A stretch of 41,335 nt of DNA from Desulfobacterales bacterium RIFOXYA12_FULL_46_15 (GTDB lineage: Bacteria > Desulfobacterota > Desulfobacteria > Desulfobacterales > Desulfobacteraceae), in NCBI GenBank assembly GCA_001799395.1, contig MGTJ01000122.1, forward strand, positions 1 to 41,335. Reading direction: 5' to 3'. Positions 16,053-25,272 of this stretch are shown piece by piece. Under the pieces are notes generated by a model. It worked only from the letters and a program-made list of their open reading frames with translations. It had not been told where the DNA came from and ran no database searches. Positions within the stretch are counted from its first letter, which is position 1; each line of letters starts with the position of its first letter. Both the position numbers and the translations under genes were made by a program.

Positions 16053-16068
16053 GCCATAAAATCTGGCA

Positions 16069-16123
16069 CTGGATATTTGTCATAAGAAATCTTGCATAAC
16101 CCGTTTTAAGGGTGATCACCCTA
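16069..16123. repeat. 55-bp dispersed element, copy A
   Basis: It matches 38202-38256 at 51 of 55 positions by eye, in the same orientation and without gaps. It contains the perfect 14-bp palindrome AGGGTGATCACCCT (16109-16122), preceded by AACCC-N6-AAGGG, which allows alternative pairing. It starts 16 bp upstream of the minus-strand TTGACA at 16052-16047. It may be a regulator-binding site or a small mobile element. Confidence 0.75.
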
Positions 16124-16162
16124 AATTCCCGGTCACACTGTGGAGGATAAAATTTCTATGAC

Positions 16163-18127
16163 TTAGATTGTATGCGATTTTTGTAAAAGTTCTAAAGGCC
16201 TGGAAACGGTGGGCTGTTTGAGGGAAGCATGACTTAAGTTTTTGCCAAACCGCCATTGGTTGTGGTGTTCCAGGGCAAGAAAAAGATGATCCGTCAACTC
16301 CTTGTCATCAAGATACGGGGCGATTCTTTTCAGCCATGAGGTATAGGTCTCGTAAGGATAACGCGGAAAGCCTTTTTCAGACAGGATCTCTTCTATCCGA
16401 TAAAATCCGCTTGCCTTGTCTTTTTTCTTTTTCCCCTGCCGGCCAGGCTCTGGGATTCTTTTGATCTGCCCTGCCCTTCTGAGTCTTAAAAACAATATAA
16501 TCCCCAGGGGAAGGGTGAGCCAGAGCCCATAAGTCTCCATGAGTATAACTCCTGTTTCATGGCGGAGCCGGGACAGTTCGAACCTGAAAAAAGAAAAGAG
16601 GTCCTGCAACCGGGAAGTTGGAATTTTTTTGGTGTCAAAGTTCAGAAAAGACGGCGGTGTGGTATCCATATTGCGCCATTGTCCATTGACAAAAACCTTG
16701 GCCCAGGCATGGGCATCCCTCATTCTGACAACGAGGCGGTCTTCCCGGGAAGAATATTCATGGGCGATAAATCCTGTTGCATACCGGGCCGGTATCCCGG
16801 CCTGACGCAAGAGAAGTACGGTTGCCGTGGCAAAAAATTCGCAGTGGCCTGCTTTTGTGGTAAACAGAAAATTCTCTAAAGGCGTCCTGCTTTTACCTTT
16901 ACCCTTTAATTCAAGGGAATAGGTAAACTCAGATAAAAAAAAGGCATGTATGGTTTTCAAAATTTCTTCTTCGGTTTTATTTTCAAACCCAAGCTTTTGT
17001 GCTGTTGCTTCAAGAATGGGTCTTTCCTTTATGGGAATAAAATAATCGTCCGGCTCGGGCAAAGCATCATAGGTTAATGACCCGGTATAGGACACAACCG
17101 CTTTGATGAGCGGTGGGCCCTCTTCGATCCGGATCACCTGCATGGCATTTTTCCCGCAATCCCCTGTTTTCATTTCAGAGATGTCAATAACACCGGGAGG
17201 AAGGTTTAAAACCGCTTTTCCCTTTTGCAGCCGGAAATACTGGGTCATTTTCCTGGGATTTTCTGCTGAAGGATTCACCTGCCAAAAATTGCTGCCCTTT
17301 TTCCCTTCAATCCGTTCAAACCTGTATTTTGCAAACCAGTTGGAAGATGAAAACCGGTTATAGGTGCTGCCGTGAAGAAGATAAATTTTCCCCGGCACAT
17401 AATCATCAAAGGAGACCCGGAGCACGATTGCGCCTGAAAATTTTTGATTCCCGATTTCACCCAGGGACGTATATGTTTTAAACGGGTTGCTATCGTAATA
17501 ACGGGCATAATAGGACATGATCCAGTGACTGATGTTGCGCCCTGCTGCACGTACAAACGCCTGCCCTTCATACCCTATGAGGATCACGATAAGCATGCAC
17601 ACACCCCACCCTGCCGGAGGAATCCGTCTTGAACGCATCGGCCAAAGCCCCCAGGCAAAAAACAGTACTGCACTGGAAAAATACAAGAAACCCTTTGTAT
17701 TTGCCGACGCTGCCGACATGAGGCAAAAAAAACCGTAAATATAGGATACATCTATTGCTTTTTCCTCATAGAATCGTATTTCTGCTTTTTTCCGTGTTGC
17801 AAAGAAAAAGGATTTGATATCTATTCTGCCGGTTAGGGAAAATTCCTGGGCACCGATAACAGGAAAAAAAATAAGGGGAAGCCATTTTAAAAGGATGAAA
17901 TTGGTTTTCTGGGATTCCACGGTCAGGGCCACGACAATGGTTCCGGCCAGAAGAACCGTGCTGATGTCCACAAATTTATTAAAATCAGCAGATTGCATCT
18001 CAAACCGGGTTTTCATGGTTCGGGCGGATTCAAGGATGATTGCGGGAAACACAGCAACCCATAACAGCTCAGTCTGCCATCCCCAGAAAAGGAGAATGGC
18101 ACCTAAAAAAAATCTTGGCGTTTTCAT
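16163..18127 (-). CDS. Membrane transglutaminase-like protein (TgpA/DUF3488 type)
   Basis: The 654-residue protein has five to six N-terminal membrane helices (about residues 5-190), a large extracytoplasmic transglutaminase-like domain with the triad Cys429 (KAGHCEFFATA), His473 (RDAHAWAKV) and Asp488 (NMDTTP), a further membrane helix near 525-545 and a basic C-terminal DUF4129-like tail. The ATG at 18127 overlaps the DUF58 stop (ATGA); a longer upstream reading would run deep into the DUF58 gene. It is part of the common MoxR-DUF58-transglutaminase module. The enzymatic target is unknown; proteolysis or crosslinking at the cell envelope is usually proposed. Confidence 0.9.
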   Translation of the reverse strand: MKTPRFFLGAILLFWGWQTELLWVAVFPAIILESARTMKTRFEMQSADFNKFVDISTVLLAGTIVVALTVESQKTNFILLKWLPLIFFPVIGAQEFSLTGRIDIKSFFFATRKKAEIRFYEEKAIDVSYIYGFFCLMSAASANTKGFLYFSSAVLFFAWGLWPMRSRRIPPAGWGVCMLIVILIGYEGQAFVRAAGRNISHWIMSYYARYYDSNPFKTYTSLGEIGNQKFSGAIVLRVSFDDYVPGKIYLLHGSTYNRFSSSNWFAKYRFERIEGKKGSNFWQVNPSAENPRKMTQYFRLQKGKAVLNLPPGVIDISEMKTGDCGKNAMQVIRIEEGPPLIKAVVSYTGSLTYDALPEPDDYFIPIKERPILEATAQKLGFENKTEEEILKTIHAFFLSEFTYSLELKGKGKSRTPLENFLFTTKAGHCEFFATATVLLLRQAGIPARYATGFIAHEYSSREDRLVVRMRDAHAWAKVFVNGQWRNMDTTPPSFLNFDTKKIPTSRLQDLFSFFRFELSRLRHETGVILMETYGLWLTLPLGIILFLRLRRAGQIKRIPEPGRQGKKKKDKASGFYRIEEILSEKGFPRYPYETYTSWLKRIAPYLDDKELTDHLFLALEHHNQWRFGKNLSHASLKQPTVSRPLELLQKSHTI

Positions 18128-19482
18128 ATCCCTGAAAGTTCCTCCAAAACTTTGCCGGTCTGGACCACCCGTATGGTCTGACAGACATCCCGTGTTTTTT
18201 CGGCCAGGTCTTTCTTTTTTGATGCATCTTCTGCGAGGACAATGATAAAGCAAGGCACAAGGGCTTCATGGATGATCCGGCATATCTCTTCCTGTTCCTT
18301 TTCCCAGCTTGAAAAAATACAGACGGCACCGGATATTTTTTTTAAACCGCGCTCAAGGACGGCTTTCAGTTCCAGGATGGTTTTATCCCGGCAGGGCTCC
18401 ACACAGGAGAGAATTTCAAGCATCTTCTCAGAACCGCCAAGCCCTCTGCCGGATGAAAAGGAATAAATCCCATGATTAGCAAACATAAGATCCAGGATGG
18501 AATCCTGGGGCCGGGACAAAGCCACATAGGAAGCGGCAATGCTCACGGCTTCTTCGAAAACCGCTTCCCTTTCCGGGGGTACAAAGGTGTCCAGGATCAA
18601 GGCATGCCGCACGAAAAACTCATCTTCAAATTCCTTTATCACCAGTTCCCCGGTTCTGGCAAAGGTCCGCCAGTGGATAAAGCGCATGGGGTCGCCAGGA
18701 CGGTAATAGCGCAGGCTCATGAATTCATCGGAATTTCCGACAGAGGATGCAAGATTGACCCCGCCCGGATGATATTGGCGCGTTGACTGTAAATCCGGCG
18801 GATCAAGGGCATATCGCTTTGGCAGCACCAGGAGTTTTTTTGTTTTTTTAATGCAGAAAAGCCGCATAAAAAGCCCCAGGATATCCGGCCGTGCCAAGGT
18901 AACTCCTGTAAAATGGATATATCCCCGGTAATTGGGAACAAATGCCGACGTGACCCGGATAGTTTCCCCAGGTGGCAGATCCGGCAGTAGTATGGGTCTG
19001 AAGCTTGCTTTTCCGGCTTTGAGAATCAGCCACACCCACCTGTAATACAGAATTTTCCTGTCCCAGGCGTTTCTGATGTGTTCATAGGGTTCTTTTTTTT
19101 CCAAAAGGGTTTTCAAATCCGGTCTTGGATCGGCCAGGTCTTCAAAAAGGATGATCCCCTTTTCGGGTTTCCTCCCGGTATTGGTGATGTCAATTGAATA
19201 GGTAACCTTTTTGCCCACGGTTGCATATTCAGGAAGGATATGCCTGACCCTGACTCTCAGCCGGAAAGGAATCAGGCTTAACCCTGCTGAAACACTGAGA
19301 ACGGAAAAACTGACGGCCATAACCTGGTACAGGGTGGTTTTAAATATATTCAGCCCAAAAAGGGCTGTCATCAAAAAAACAGCCGTCATCATGACCCCGG
19401 CCGGTGTAATATGCCTTTTCAGCCAAAACCCGACTGCATAAAACAAAAAATAAGACCGGTATAAAAACCTTTCCTTCATCAT
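18124..19482 (-). CDS. DUF58 domain protein
   Basis: The 452-residue protein has two N-terminal hydrophobic helices (about 8-70), a beta-rich region (about 75-230) and the DUF58 core containing LRYYRPGDPMRFIHWRTFAR followed by a vWA-like fold (ALILDTFVPPER). DUF58 proteins accompany MoxR ATPases and are thought to act with them in chaperone- or metal-insertion-like roles at the membrane. It is 16 bp downstream of the moxR gene and overlaps the transglutaminase gene by 4 bp. Two adjacent ATG codons (19482 and 19479) are possible starts. Confidence 0.9.
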   Translation of the reverse strand: MMKERFLYRSYFLFYAVGFWLKRHITPAGVMMTAVFLMTALFGLNIFKTTLYQVMAVSFSVLSVSAGLSLIPFRLRVRVRHILPEYATVGKKVTYSIDITNTGRKPEKGIILFEDLADPRPDLKTLLEKKEPYEHIRNAWDRKILYYRWVWLILKAGKASFRPILLPDLPPGETIRVTSAFVPNYRGYIHFTGVTLARPDILGLFMRLFCIKKTKKLLVLPKRYALDPPDLQSTRQYHPGGVNLASSVGNSDEFMSLRYYRPGDPMRFIHWRTFARTGELVIKEFEDEFFVRHALILDTFVPPEREAVFEEAVSIAASYVALSRPQDSILDLMFANHGIYSFSSGRGLGGSEKMLEILSCVEPCRDKTILELKAVLERGLKKISGAVCIFSSWEKEQEEICRIIHEALVPCFIIVLAEDASKKKDLAEKTRDVCQTIRVVQTGKVLEELSGI

Positions 19483-19498
19483 GATTCAAGAACCATCT

Positions 19499-20449
19499 TT
19501 ATACAGGAACCGGGATGGATTTTAAAATCTCATCCACAAGACTCCGGGCAGACACACCGGAAAATTTTAACCCATGGTCCAGGACAAGCCTGTGTGCAAT
19601 AACACGGGTCGCAATTTCCTGGATATGATCCGGCCTGACAAAGTCTGCTTTATCAAAAAGCGCCAGGGCCTGGGCTGTTTTCATGAGCGCAATGGATGCC
19701 CTGGGGCTTGCACCGAGAAGCACACCCGGTTTTTCCCGGGTAGCCGTGACAAGGGCTACAATATAATCTTTTAATTCCTTTGAGACAAAGACCTCCCCTG
19801 TGAGCTGCCGAAGTTTCAGGCCTTCTTCCAGGTTCACACAGGGCAGAACCGAATGAATGGGATGGGTTTGACTCTGTTCGGAAATCATCAGAGCCTCGGT
19901 TTCATTTGTCACATACCCGAGTTCAAGCTGCATGGCAAACCGGTCCATCTGGGATTCCGGCAAAGGATAGGTTCCCCTGGATTCAATGGGATTCTGGGTG
20001 GCGATGACGAAAAAAAGAGCTTCCAGGTTCATAAGATTGCCGTCAATGCTCACCTGTCCCTCTGCCATGGCTTCCAGAAGAGCGGACTGGGTTCTTGGGG
20101 ATGCCCGGTTGATCTCATCAGCCAGGAGGATATGGGTAAATACAGGCCCTTTGTGAAGCCTGAATTCCTTTTTTTCCGGATCAAAGATGGAAACCCCGAG
20201 GATATCGGAAGGCAACAGATCCGGCGTGAACTGGATGCGTTTGAACCGGGCATCCAGGCTTTTGGCAAGGGCTTTGGCAAGGGTGGTTTTCCCTGTTCCG
20301 GGGTTATCCTCCAAAAGGATATGACCGCCGCCGGCAAACCCGGCCAGGATATAGCGGATATTTTCCTTCTGGCCTTTGATCACGGTCTCAATATTATCGG
20401 ATAATCTCATAAACAGTTCATGGGCGAAAAGGATGTCGGATTTTTCCAT
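19499..20449 (-). CDS. MoxR-family AAA+ ATPase
   Basis: The 316-residue protein has a Walker A at DNPGTGKTT (about 48-56), a Walker B at HILLADEINRA (about 106-116), sensor 1 FFVIATQNPIE and sensor 2/lid ASPRASIALMKTAQALA. These are the MoxR signature motifs. It is a cytoplasmic hexameric ATPase expected to remodel or activate the DUF58/transglutaminase partners encoded directly downstream. AAAGGA precedes the ATG. It is first in the operon and divergent from the solute-binding protein gene at 20611, with 161 bp between them. Confidence 0.94.
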   Translation of the reverse strand: MEKSDILFAHELFMRLSDNIETVIKGQKENIRYILAGFAGGGHILLEDNPGTGKTTLAKALAKSLDARFKRIQFTPDLLPSDILGVSIFDPEKKEFRLHKGPVFTHILLADEINRASPRTQSALLEAMAEGQVSIDGNLMNLEALFFVIATQNPIESRGTYPLPESQMDRFAMQLELGYVTNETEALMISEQSQTHPIHSVLPCVNLEEGLKLRQLTGEVFVSKELKDYIVALVTATREKPGVLLGASPRASIALMKTAQALALFDKADFVRPDHIQEIATRVIAHRLVLDHGLKFSGVSARSLVDEILKSIPVPV

Positions 20450-20610
20450 GTCTTTTCCTTTGAATTAGAACCATAGACGGTATAGCTTTTTAAGTACCAT
20501 GTTTTTACACCAACCACAACTTTTGTTAACCTCCTGATAAAAAAAGGATTGACTTTTTACCGGTACTCCTATCCTAATATTTCAACAGGGTTAAATTATA
20601 GGGGATAACG

Positions 20611-21876
20611 ATGAATATGCAAACACTGCCCATTTTTCTAATGATCATCCTCTGTCTCAGCGGATTTTCCGGATGCCGGAACGAGACTATTCAAGTTCCT
20701 GTCCCTCCGGTGGTGCTGAATGTGGATGAGCAAGAGGTGGTTTTTGGGTCTTCCCTGGCATTGCAGGGCCATGCAGGCTACCTGGGGCAGGAAACCCTCA
20801 AAGGCGCCATGTGTTATCTTGAGCACGTGAACGAAAACGGAGGTGTACACGGGAGGACCATTCGCCTCATCACCCGCGATGACAGTTATGATCCGCCCAA
20901 ATGCCTGGCCAATACCCAGCGGTTTATTATTGAAGACCAGGTGTTCGGGCTTTTCTGTTATGTGGGAACGCCCACAACGGTGAAAATCCTTACCCTGGTG
21001 GAAGAAGCAAAGATTCCCCTCCTGGGCATGTTTACAGGTGCCAATGCCCTTCGCGACCCTTTTTTACCCTATGTAATCAATGTCAGGGCATCCTATTATC
21101 AGGAGACCGGAATCGCTGTCGACCATATGGTAAAGGACCTGGGACTCAGCAAGATTGCAGTGTTCTATCAATATGATGCATTCGGATTCGACGGCCTTAC
21201 CGGAACCGAGCTGGCCCTCAAACGATACCGGCTTGAACCTGTGGCCAGGGGAAGTTATGTGCGGGGGACCCATGATATCAAGGAAGGCCTGGAAAAAATC
21301 ATAGAATCCGGGGCTGAAGCCGTGGTTATGATAGGCACATCAGACCCTTGCGCCAATTTTATACGAAAGGCCATGCAGAATAATTTTTCCCCCATTTTTT
21401 ACATGGTCTCTTTTGTCGGGGCAAAAGAGCTGTCCAGGAATATGATGAATACCGATACGGCCGGGGTGAATATCCTCATGTCCCAGGTGGTTCCGCCGCC
21501 CAAGACCCCGGATGGCGGAATCGCCCCCAGTGCTGTTGAATTTGCCCATCTCCTGGCAAAGTATTATCCCGGGGAAGAGCCGAATTTTGTGGGGTTTGAA
21601 GGATATATCAATGCCAAGGTCCTGGTGGAGGGCCTGGAACGGACAGGAAAAGAATTGACCCGGGAATCCTTTTTAGACGCCATTAATTCCATGAATGATT
21701 TTTCCCTGGGCCCGGATGTTCGGCTGTCCTTTGGCCCCAAAGACCACCAGGGCATGGACACCATCTATTTCACAAAATTACACAGGGACAGGTTCAACCT
21801 TTTGGCGGACTGGACAGAGCTGGCCGGGAAGAATCCCGGAAGAGACAAATCAATAAACAAGGACAGGCAGAAATGA
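20611..21876 (+). CDS. Lipoprotein solute-binding protein (Leu/Ile/Val-type), probable sensory partner
   Basis: The 421-residue protein has a signal peptide ending at a lipobox (FSGC, Cys22) and a type I periplasmic-binding fold of the Peripla_BP_6 family: GSSLALQGHAGYLGQETLKGA, INVRASYYQE, VAVFYQYDAFG-like segments and VEGLERTGKELTRESFLDAI near the C-terminus. Such proteins usually deliver amino acids, ureas or aromatics to an ABC transporter, but no permease or ATPase lies here. Instead its stop overlaps the histidine-kinase start (ATGA). The likely role is ligand sensing with the kinase (inference). The ligand is unknown. Confidence 0.88.
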   Translation: MNMQTLPIFLMIILCLSGFSGCRNETIQVPVPPVVLNVDEQEVVFGSSLALQGHAGYLGQETLKGAMCYLEHVNENGGVHGRTIRLITRDDSYDPPKCLANTQRFIIEDQVFGLFCYVGTPTTVKILTLVEEAKIPLLGMFTGANALRDPFLPYVINVRASYYQETGIAVDHMVKDLGLSKIAVFYQYDAFGFDGLTGTELALKRYRLEPVARGSYVRGTHDIKEGLEKIIESGAEAVVMIGTSDPCANFIRKAMQNNFSPIFYMVSFVGAKELSRNMMNTDTAGVNILMSQVVPPPKTPDGGIAPSAVEFAHLLAKYYPGEEPNFVGFEGYINAKVLVEGLERTGKELTRESFLDAINSMNDFSLGPDVRLSFGPKDHQGMDTIYFTKLHRDRFNLLADWTELAGKNPGRDKSINKDRQK

Positions 21877-23897
21877 TCCGCTATTACGAGCAGGTCTCAT
21901 TAAAAAACCAGATTTTTGTCACCATCCTGGTTGTCATCCTGATCATCAGCGCCACCATTGCCCTCCTGGCCCGGTGGATTCTTATCTCAGGCCTGACCAA
22001 GGAGCTTGAGCTGCGCGGGATTGCCGTGGCCCATTCCATTGCCGAAAGAGGCGCCGGGTTTGTGCTTGAAAAAAATTCCCCTGAGCTTTTGACCCTTATA
22101 TTTGATGAAGCCAGGCTCAGGGAACGGCAGCACATGATTAATTATATCTATGTCCTGGACCGCACCGACCAGGTCATCTCCCATACCTTTACCATCCCTT
22201 TTCCTTCTGAATTCAGCAGGATCAACCCCATGCCGGAAAATGCACAGCACAGCGTCCGGCTGGTGGAACACGGGACCAACACCTCCTACGACATTGTCGT
22301 GCCCATGAACGAAGGGCTCTATCGGATCGGAACGGTTCATGTGGGGCTGAGCAAAGAGCATATCGACAAACTGGTCTCAAAACTCAGGTTCATGTTCTTA
22401 GGATTTATTTCAGCAGTCATCGTCATTATTTTTTATGTCAGCCACAGGATATCCAGGCACATTACCATGCCCATCACCCGGCTGACCCGGATCTCGGATG
22501 AACTCAGCCGGGGAAATTTTGATTTTAATCTCAATCCTGAAGGCAATACCGTGGACCTGGAAGAAACCATAGGCTGGGGGGTGACACACTGTCCGGCTTA
22601 TAAAGACACCAATATGCCCTGCCGGCATTTTGATCAGCAGAGCAGGCATTTCAGGAACATGGATGCCGGGAGTGAAAAAATGTGCCTGGACTGTCTTTTT
22701 TACAGGAAAAACCAGGGCCGGGATGAGGTTTCCCAGCTTGCTGATTCTTTTTTGAACATGGTCTGGTCCATCCGGCTTTACCGGAAACGGCTCCAGGAGT
22801 CTGAATTAAAATACCGGTCTCTCTTTGACTCGGCTCCCAACCCCATTTTTGTTGTGGACGCATCCACGGAGACCATTCTGGATGCCAACCCCAGGGCAGA
22901 AGAGCTTTATGAATATCCCCTTGAAGCTCTTTTCGGCATGCCGTTTCAAAAACTGGGACAGGATCATATCAAAGATTCCCCGATTGCCGTCCAACCCTAT
23001 GGGGACACAGGAAAGTCAGGGTCTGCAAGAGACTATGTCTATTATCCTAAGATCCTGCATCTTAAAAACGGGGGCCATCCCTTTTATGTGAATATGCACG
23101 CCTGCCCCATCAGCTACGGCGGCCGCCAGGCAGTTGTGGTGGCCATTACCGATATTACGGAAATGATCGAAAAAGATGCCCAGCTCGTTCAGGCAGCTAA
23201 AATGAAAACCCTTGGTGAAATGAGCGCCGGCATTGCCCATGAGATCAACCAGCCCTTGAATACCATCAAAATGGGCAGCGAATATTTAAATCTCTTGCTG
23301 GATCAGAAAAAAACCATTACCGAAGCACAGATCCGGGATATGGTCACGGAAATCAGCGAACAGGTGGACCGGGCCACGGAGATTATCAATAACCTGAGGG
23401 CATTCGGCAGAAAATCCGAACTGACCATGGAGCTGGTGAGTATGAAAGAACCGATCCAGGGGGTTCTCTCCATTATCGGCCGCCAGTTTTCCATCCAGAA
23501 AATTACCATCCGTCTGGATCTGGCAGACAATCTGCCCCTGGTAAAGGCACAGAATAATCATTTACAGCAGGTGTTTTTTAATCTGCTCAACAATGCCAGG
23601 GATGCCATCCAGGAAAAGATGGAAACCCAGCCGGATCTTTACGGGGATATCCTTGTGCAGACCTATGCAAAAGACGGCAAGGTGATCGTGGCCGTGACGG
23701 ACAATGGTTCCGGAATCCCGGAATCTGTCCGGGGTAAAATTTTCGAACCTTTTTTTACAACCAAACAGACCGGTAAAGGCATGGGCCTGGGCCTGGCCAT
23801 TACCTATGGGATTGTCCGGGATTATGGCGGGACCATTGAAATTGAGAGCACTCCGGGACAGGGAACCAGCTTTTATCTGATATTTTCCGCAGTATGA
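21873..23897 (+). CDS. Membrane sensor histidine kinase (HAMP with Cys insert, PAS, HisKA/HATPase)
   Basis: In the 674-residue protein, TM1 is at about 13-36, a periplasmic sensor at 37-170 and TM2 at 172-190. HAMP begins near 191-215 and resumes at about 283-305. Between the two HAMP parts lies an insert with Cys240, Cys250, Cys271 and Cys274 (HCPAY, MPCRH, CLDC). PAS follows at about 312-430. The H-box is [12 protein letters not shown] (His456), then the N-box [12 protein letters not shown], and the G boxes DNGSGIPE and GMGLGLA. It autophosphorylates and should pass phosphate to the receiver at 23946. The Cys cluster may bind metal, haem or Fe-S, or act as a thiol switch (inference), in keeping with the redox genes downstream. 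Confidence 0.93.
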   Translation: MIRYYEQVSLKNQIFVTILVVILIISATIALLARWILISGLTKELELRGIAVAHSIAERGAGFVLEKNSPELLTLIFDEARLRERQHMINYIYVLDRTDQVISHTFTIPFPSEFSRINPMPENAQHSVRLVEHGTNTSYDIVVPMNEGLYRIGTVHVGLSKEHIDKLVSKLRFMFLGFISAVIVIIFYVSHRISRHITMPITRLTRISDELSRGNFDFNLNPEGNTVDLEETIGWGVTHCPAYKDTNMPCRHFDQQSRHFRNMDAGSEKMCLDCLFYRKNQGRDEVSQLADSFLNMVWSIRLYRKRLQESELKYRSLFDSAPNPIFVVDASTETILDANPRAEELYEYPLEALFGMPFQKLGQDHIKDSPIAVQPYGDTGKSGSARDYVYYPKILHLKNGGHPFYVNMHACPISYGGRQAVVVAITDITEMIEKDAQLVQAAKMKTLGEMSAGIAHEINQPLNTIKMGSEYLNLLLDQKKTITEAQIRDMVTEISEQVDRATEIINNLRAFGRKSELTMELVSMKEPIQGVLSIIGRQFSIQKITIRLDLADNLPLVKAQNNHLQQVFFNLLNNARDAIQEKMETQPDLYGDILVQTYAKDGKVIVAVTDNGSGIPESVRGKIFEPFFTTKQTGKGMGLGLAITYGIVRDYGGTIEIESTPGQGTSFYLIFSAV

Positions 23898-23945
23898 TGT
23901 ATACAACAGGATCATGACTCACCCAAAAAGAGGACACAGGATAAA

Positions 23946-24683
23946 ATGACAGATATAAAAGAGATGCAACAGGAAACAATTCTGGTCATTGATGATGAAA
24001 AAACCACCCTTAAAATGTTCAGGCTGTTTCTTGACCTTTACGGGTTTGATATTCATACGGCAGAGTCGGGTGAAGAGGGGCTTGAAATTTTTGACCGGGA
24101 AAAACCCGGTATCGTTTTGACCGATATCAAGATGCCGGGCATGGACGGCATTGAAGTCTTAAAAGAGATCAAACGAAGATCCCCCCAGACCGAGGTCATT
24201 GTCATTACCGGCCACGGCGATATGGATCTTGCCATCCAGGCACTGAATCTGGATGCGGCTGATTTTATCAACAAACCCATTCAGCGGCAGAGCCTGGAAA
24301 ATGGTCTGACCAGGGCCCGTGAACGCCTGAAAATCGCCCGCAGCCTCCAGAATCAGGTGAACGGCAGAATGACAAACACTGCTTTTATCATCAGACTCCA
24401 GGGCAATATCAGTGCCAAAAGCGAACCATACCTGAGAGAGGCTTATGCAGATGCTTTGCAGAAAAAGACAAAACGGGTGGTCTTTCATTTTGACGACAGC
24501 ACTTCCGTGAGTGGTGCCGGCATCGCCATTTTGACCCAGCTCATTCTCGAGAGCGAAAAAGAAGGGATTGAGATTGTCATGGCCGGGGTTCCCGAGAATT
24601 TTAAACGGGTATTTGATATTGTGGGGCTAAGCCGTATGGTCAAACTTTTTGCCACGGTTGAAGATGCCTGCACAATAGAATAA
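23946..24683 (+). CDS. Response regulator with receiver and STAS output
   Basis: The 245-residue protein has an N-terminal receiver (about 11-125) with the acidic pair Asp16/Asp17, phospho-acceptor Asp60 (VLTDIKMPG), Thr88 (ITGH) and Lys110 (NKP). A C-terminal STAS domain (about 138-243: IIRLQGNIS, SVSGAGIAILTQL) like anti-sigma-factor antagonists follows. It has no DNA-binding domain, so its output must be a protein partner, as in partner-switching systems. Ser residues are present at the position usually phosphorylated in SpoIIAA-type proteins. It follows the kinase by 48 bp. No anti-sigma kinase or sigma factor is encoded nearby, so the target is unknown. Confidence 0.9.
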   Translation: MTDIKEMQQETILVIDDEKTTLKMFRLFLDLYGFDIHTAESGEEGLEIFDREKPGIVLTDIKMPGMDGIEVLKEIKRRSPQTEVIVITGHGDMDLAIQALNLDAADFINKPIQRQSLENGLTRARERLKIARSLQNQVNGRMTNTAFIIRLQGNISAKSEPYLREAYADALQKKTKRVVFHFDDSTSVSGAGIAILTQLILESEKEGIEIVMAGVPENFKRVFDIVGLSRMVKLFATVEDACTIE

Positions 24684-24717
24684 AATCGAAAAAATGATAA
24701 AAAAACAGGGAGAGTGT

Positions 24718-25272
24718 ATGAAAATATCAAAAATATCCATATTGATGATGCTGATTCTCTTTTTTTCAGTCACCTCAAACGCAGAGAATCCCAAGCCTGA
24801 ACCGGGCAAAAAGCTTGTCCCCCTGGCACTGCCGGCACCCTTGGACCCGGCAGGCAAAAAAAGCCTGGGGTTGAAAAATACCAAGGTTACGTTCAGCATT
24901 TCCGATCTTAAATATGAACTTGTCCTAATGGAGGTCATCGGCGTCTATTGTCCCCAGTGTTTTAAACAGGCGCCGGATTTTAACAAATTGCATGAGCGCC
25001 TGAACAAAGGAAAAATGAAGGGCCGGGTGGCCATGTTTGCTTTGGCGGCCGGGGGTACGGATCCGGAAATTGAGCAGCTCGTTCAAAGCAGGCAATACAT
25101 TTTCCCAGTGGTCAGTGATATGGAATTCAAAGCCCACAAACTTTTAGGGGAACCCAAAACCCCTTTTACCATTATCTGCCGTCCGGATGGAACCATCCTC
25201 TATACTCATCTCGGGATTATCACCGATATCGACGCCTTTTATGCAGAAATCAAGGAATTTCTGGGCAAGTGA
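24718..25272 (+). CDS. Exported thioredoxin-like protein (TlpA/ResA type)
   Basis: The 184-residue protein has an N-terminal signal peptide (about 1-22; cleavage near SNA-EN) and a thioredoxin fold with CPQC in VYCPQCFKQAPDF, a TlpA/AhpC-like extension and the cis-proline segment KTPFTIICRPDG. It should act in the periplasm as a thiol reductant or oxidant. The ATG at 24718 follows AGGGAGAG. The stop overlaps the GTG start of the GAF-rhodanese gene by four bases. With the MauE-type membrane protein at 26900 it could form an electron path across the membrane to periplasmic thiols (inference). Confidence 0.87.
   Translation: MKISKISILMMLILFFSVTSNAENPKPEPGKKLVPLALPAPLDPAGKKSLGLKNTKVTFSISDLKYELVLMEVIGVYCPQCFKQAPDFNKLHERLNKGKMKGRVAMFALAAGGTDPEIEQLVQSRQYIFPVVSDMEFKAHKLLGEPKTPFTIICRPDGTILYTHLGIITDIDAFYAEIKEFLGK

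Noticed and set aside
20611-21876. Binding component of a branched-chain amino-acid ABC importer
   Set aside because: No permease or ATPase genes are adjacent, and the gene is translationally coupled to a histidine kinase.
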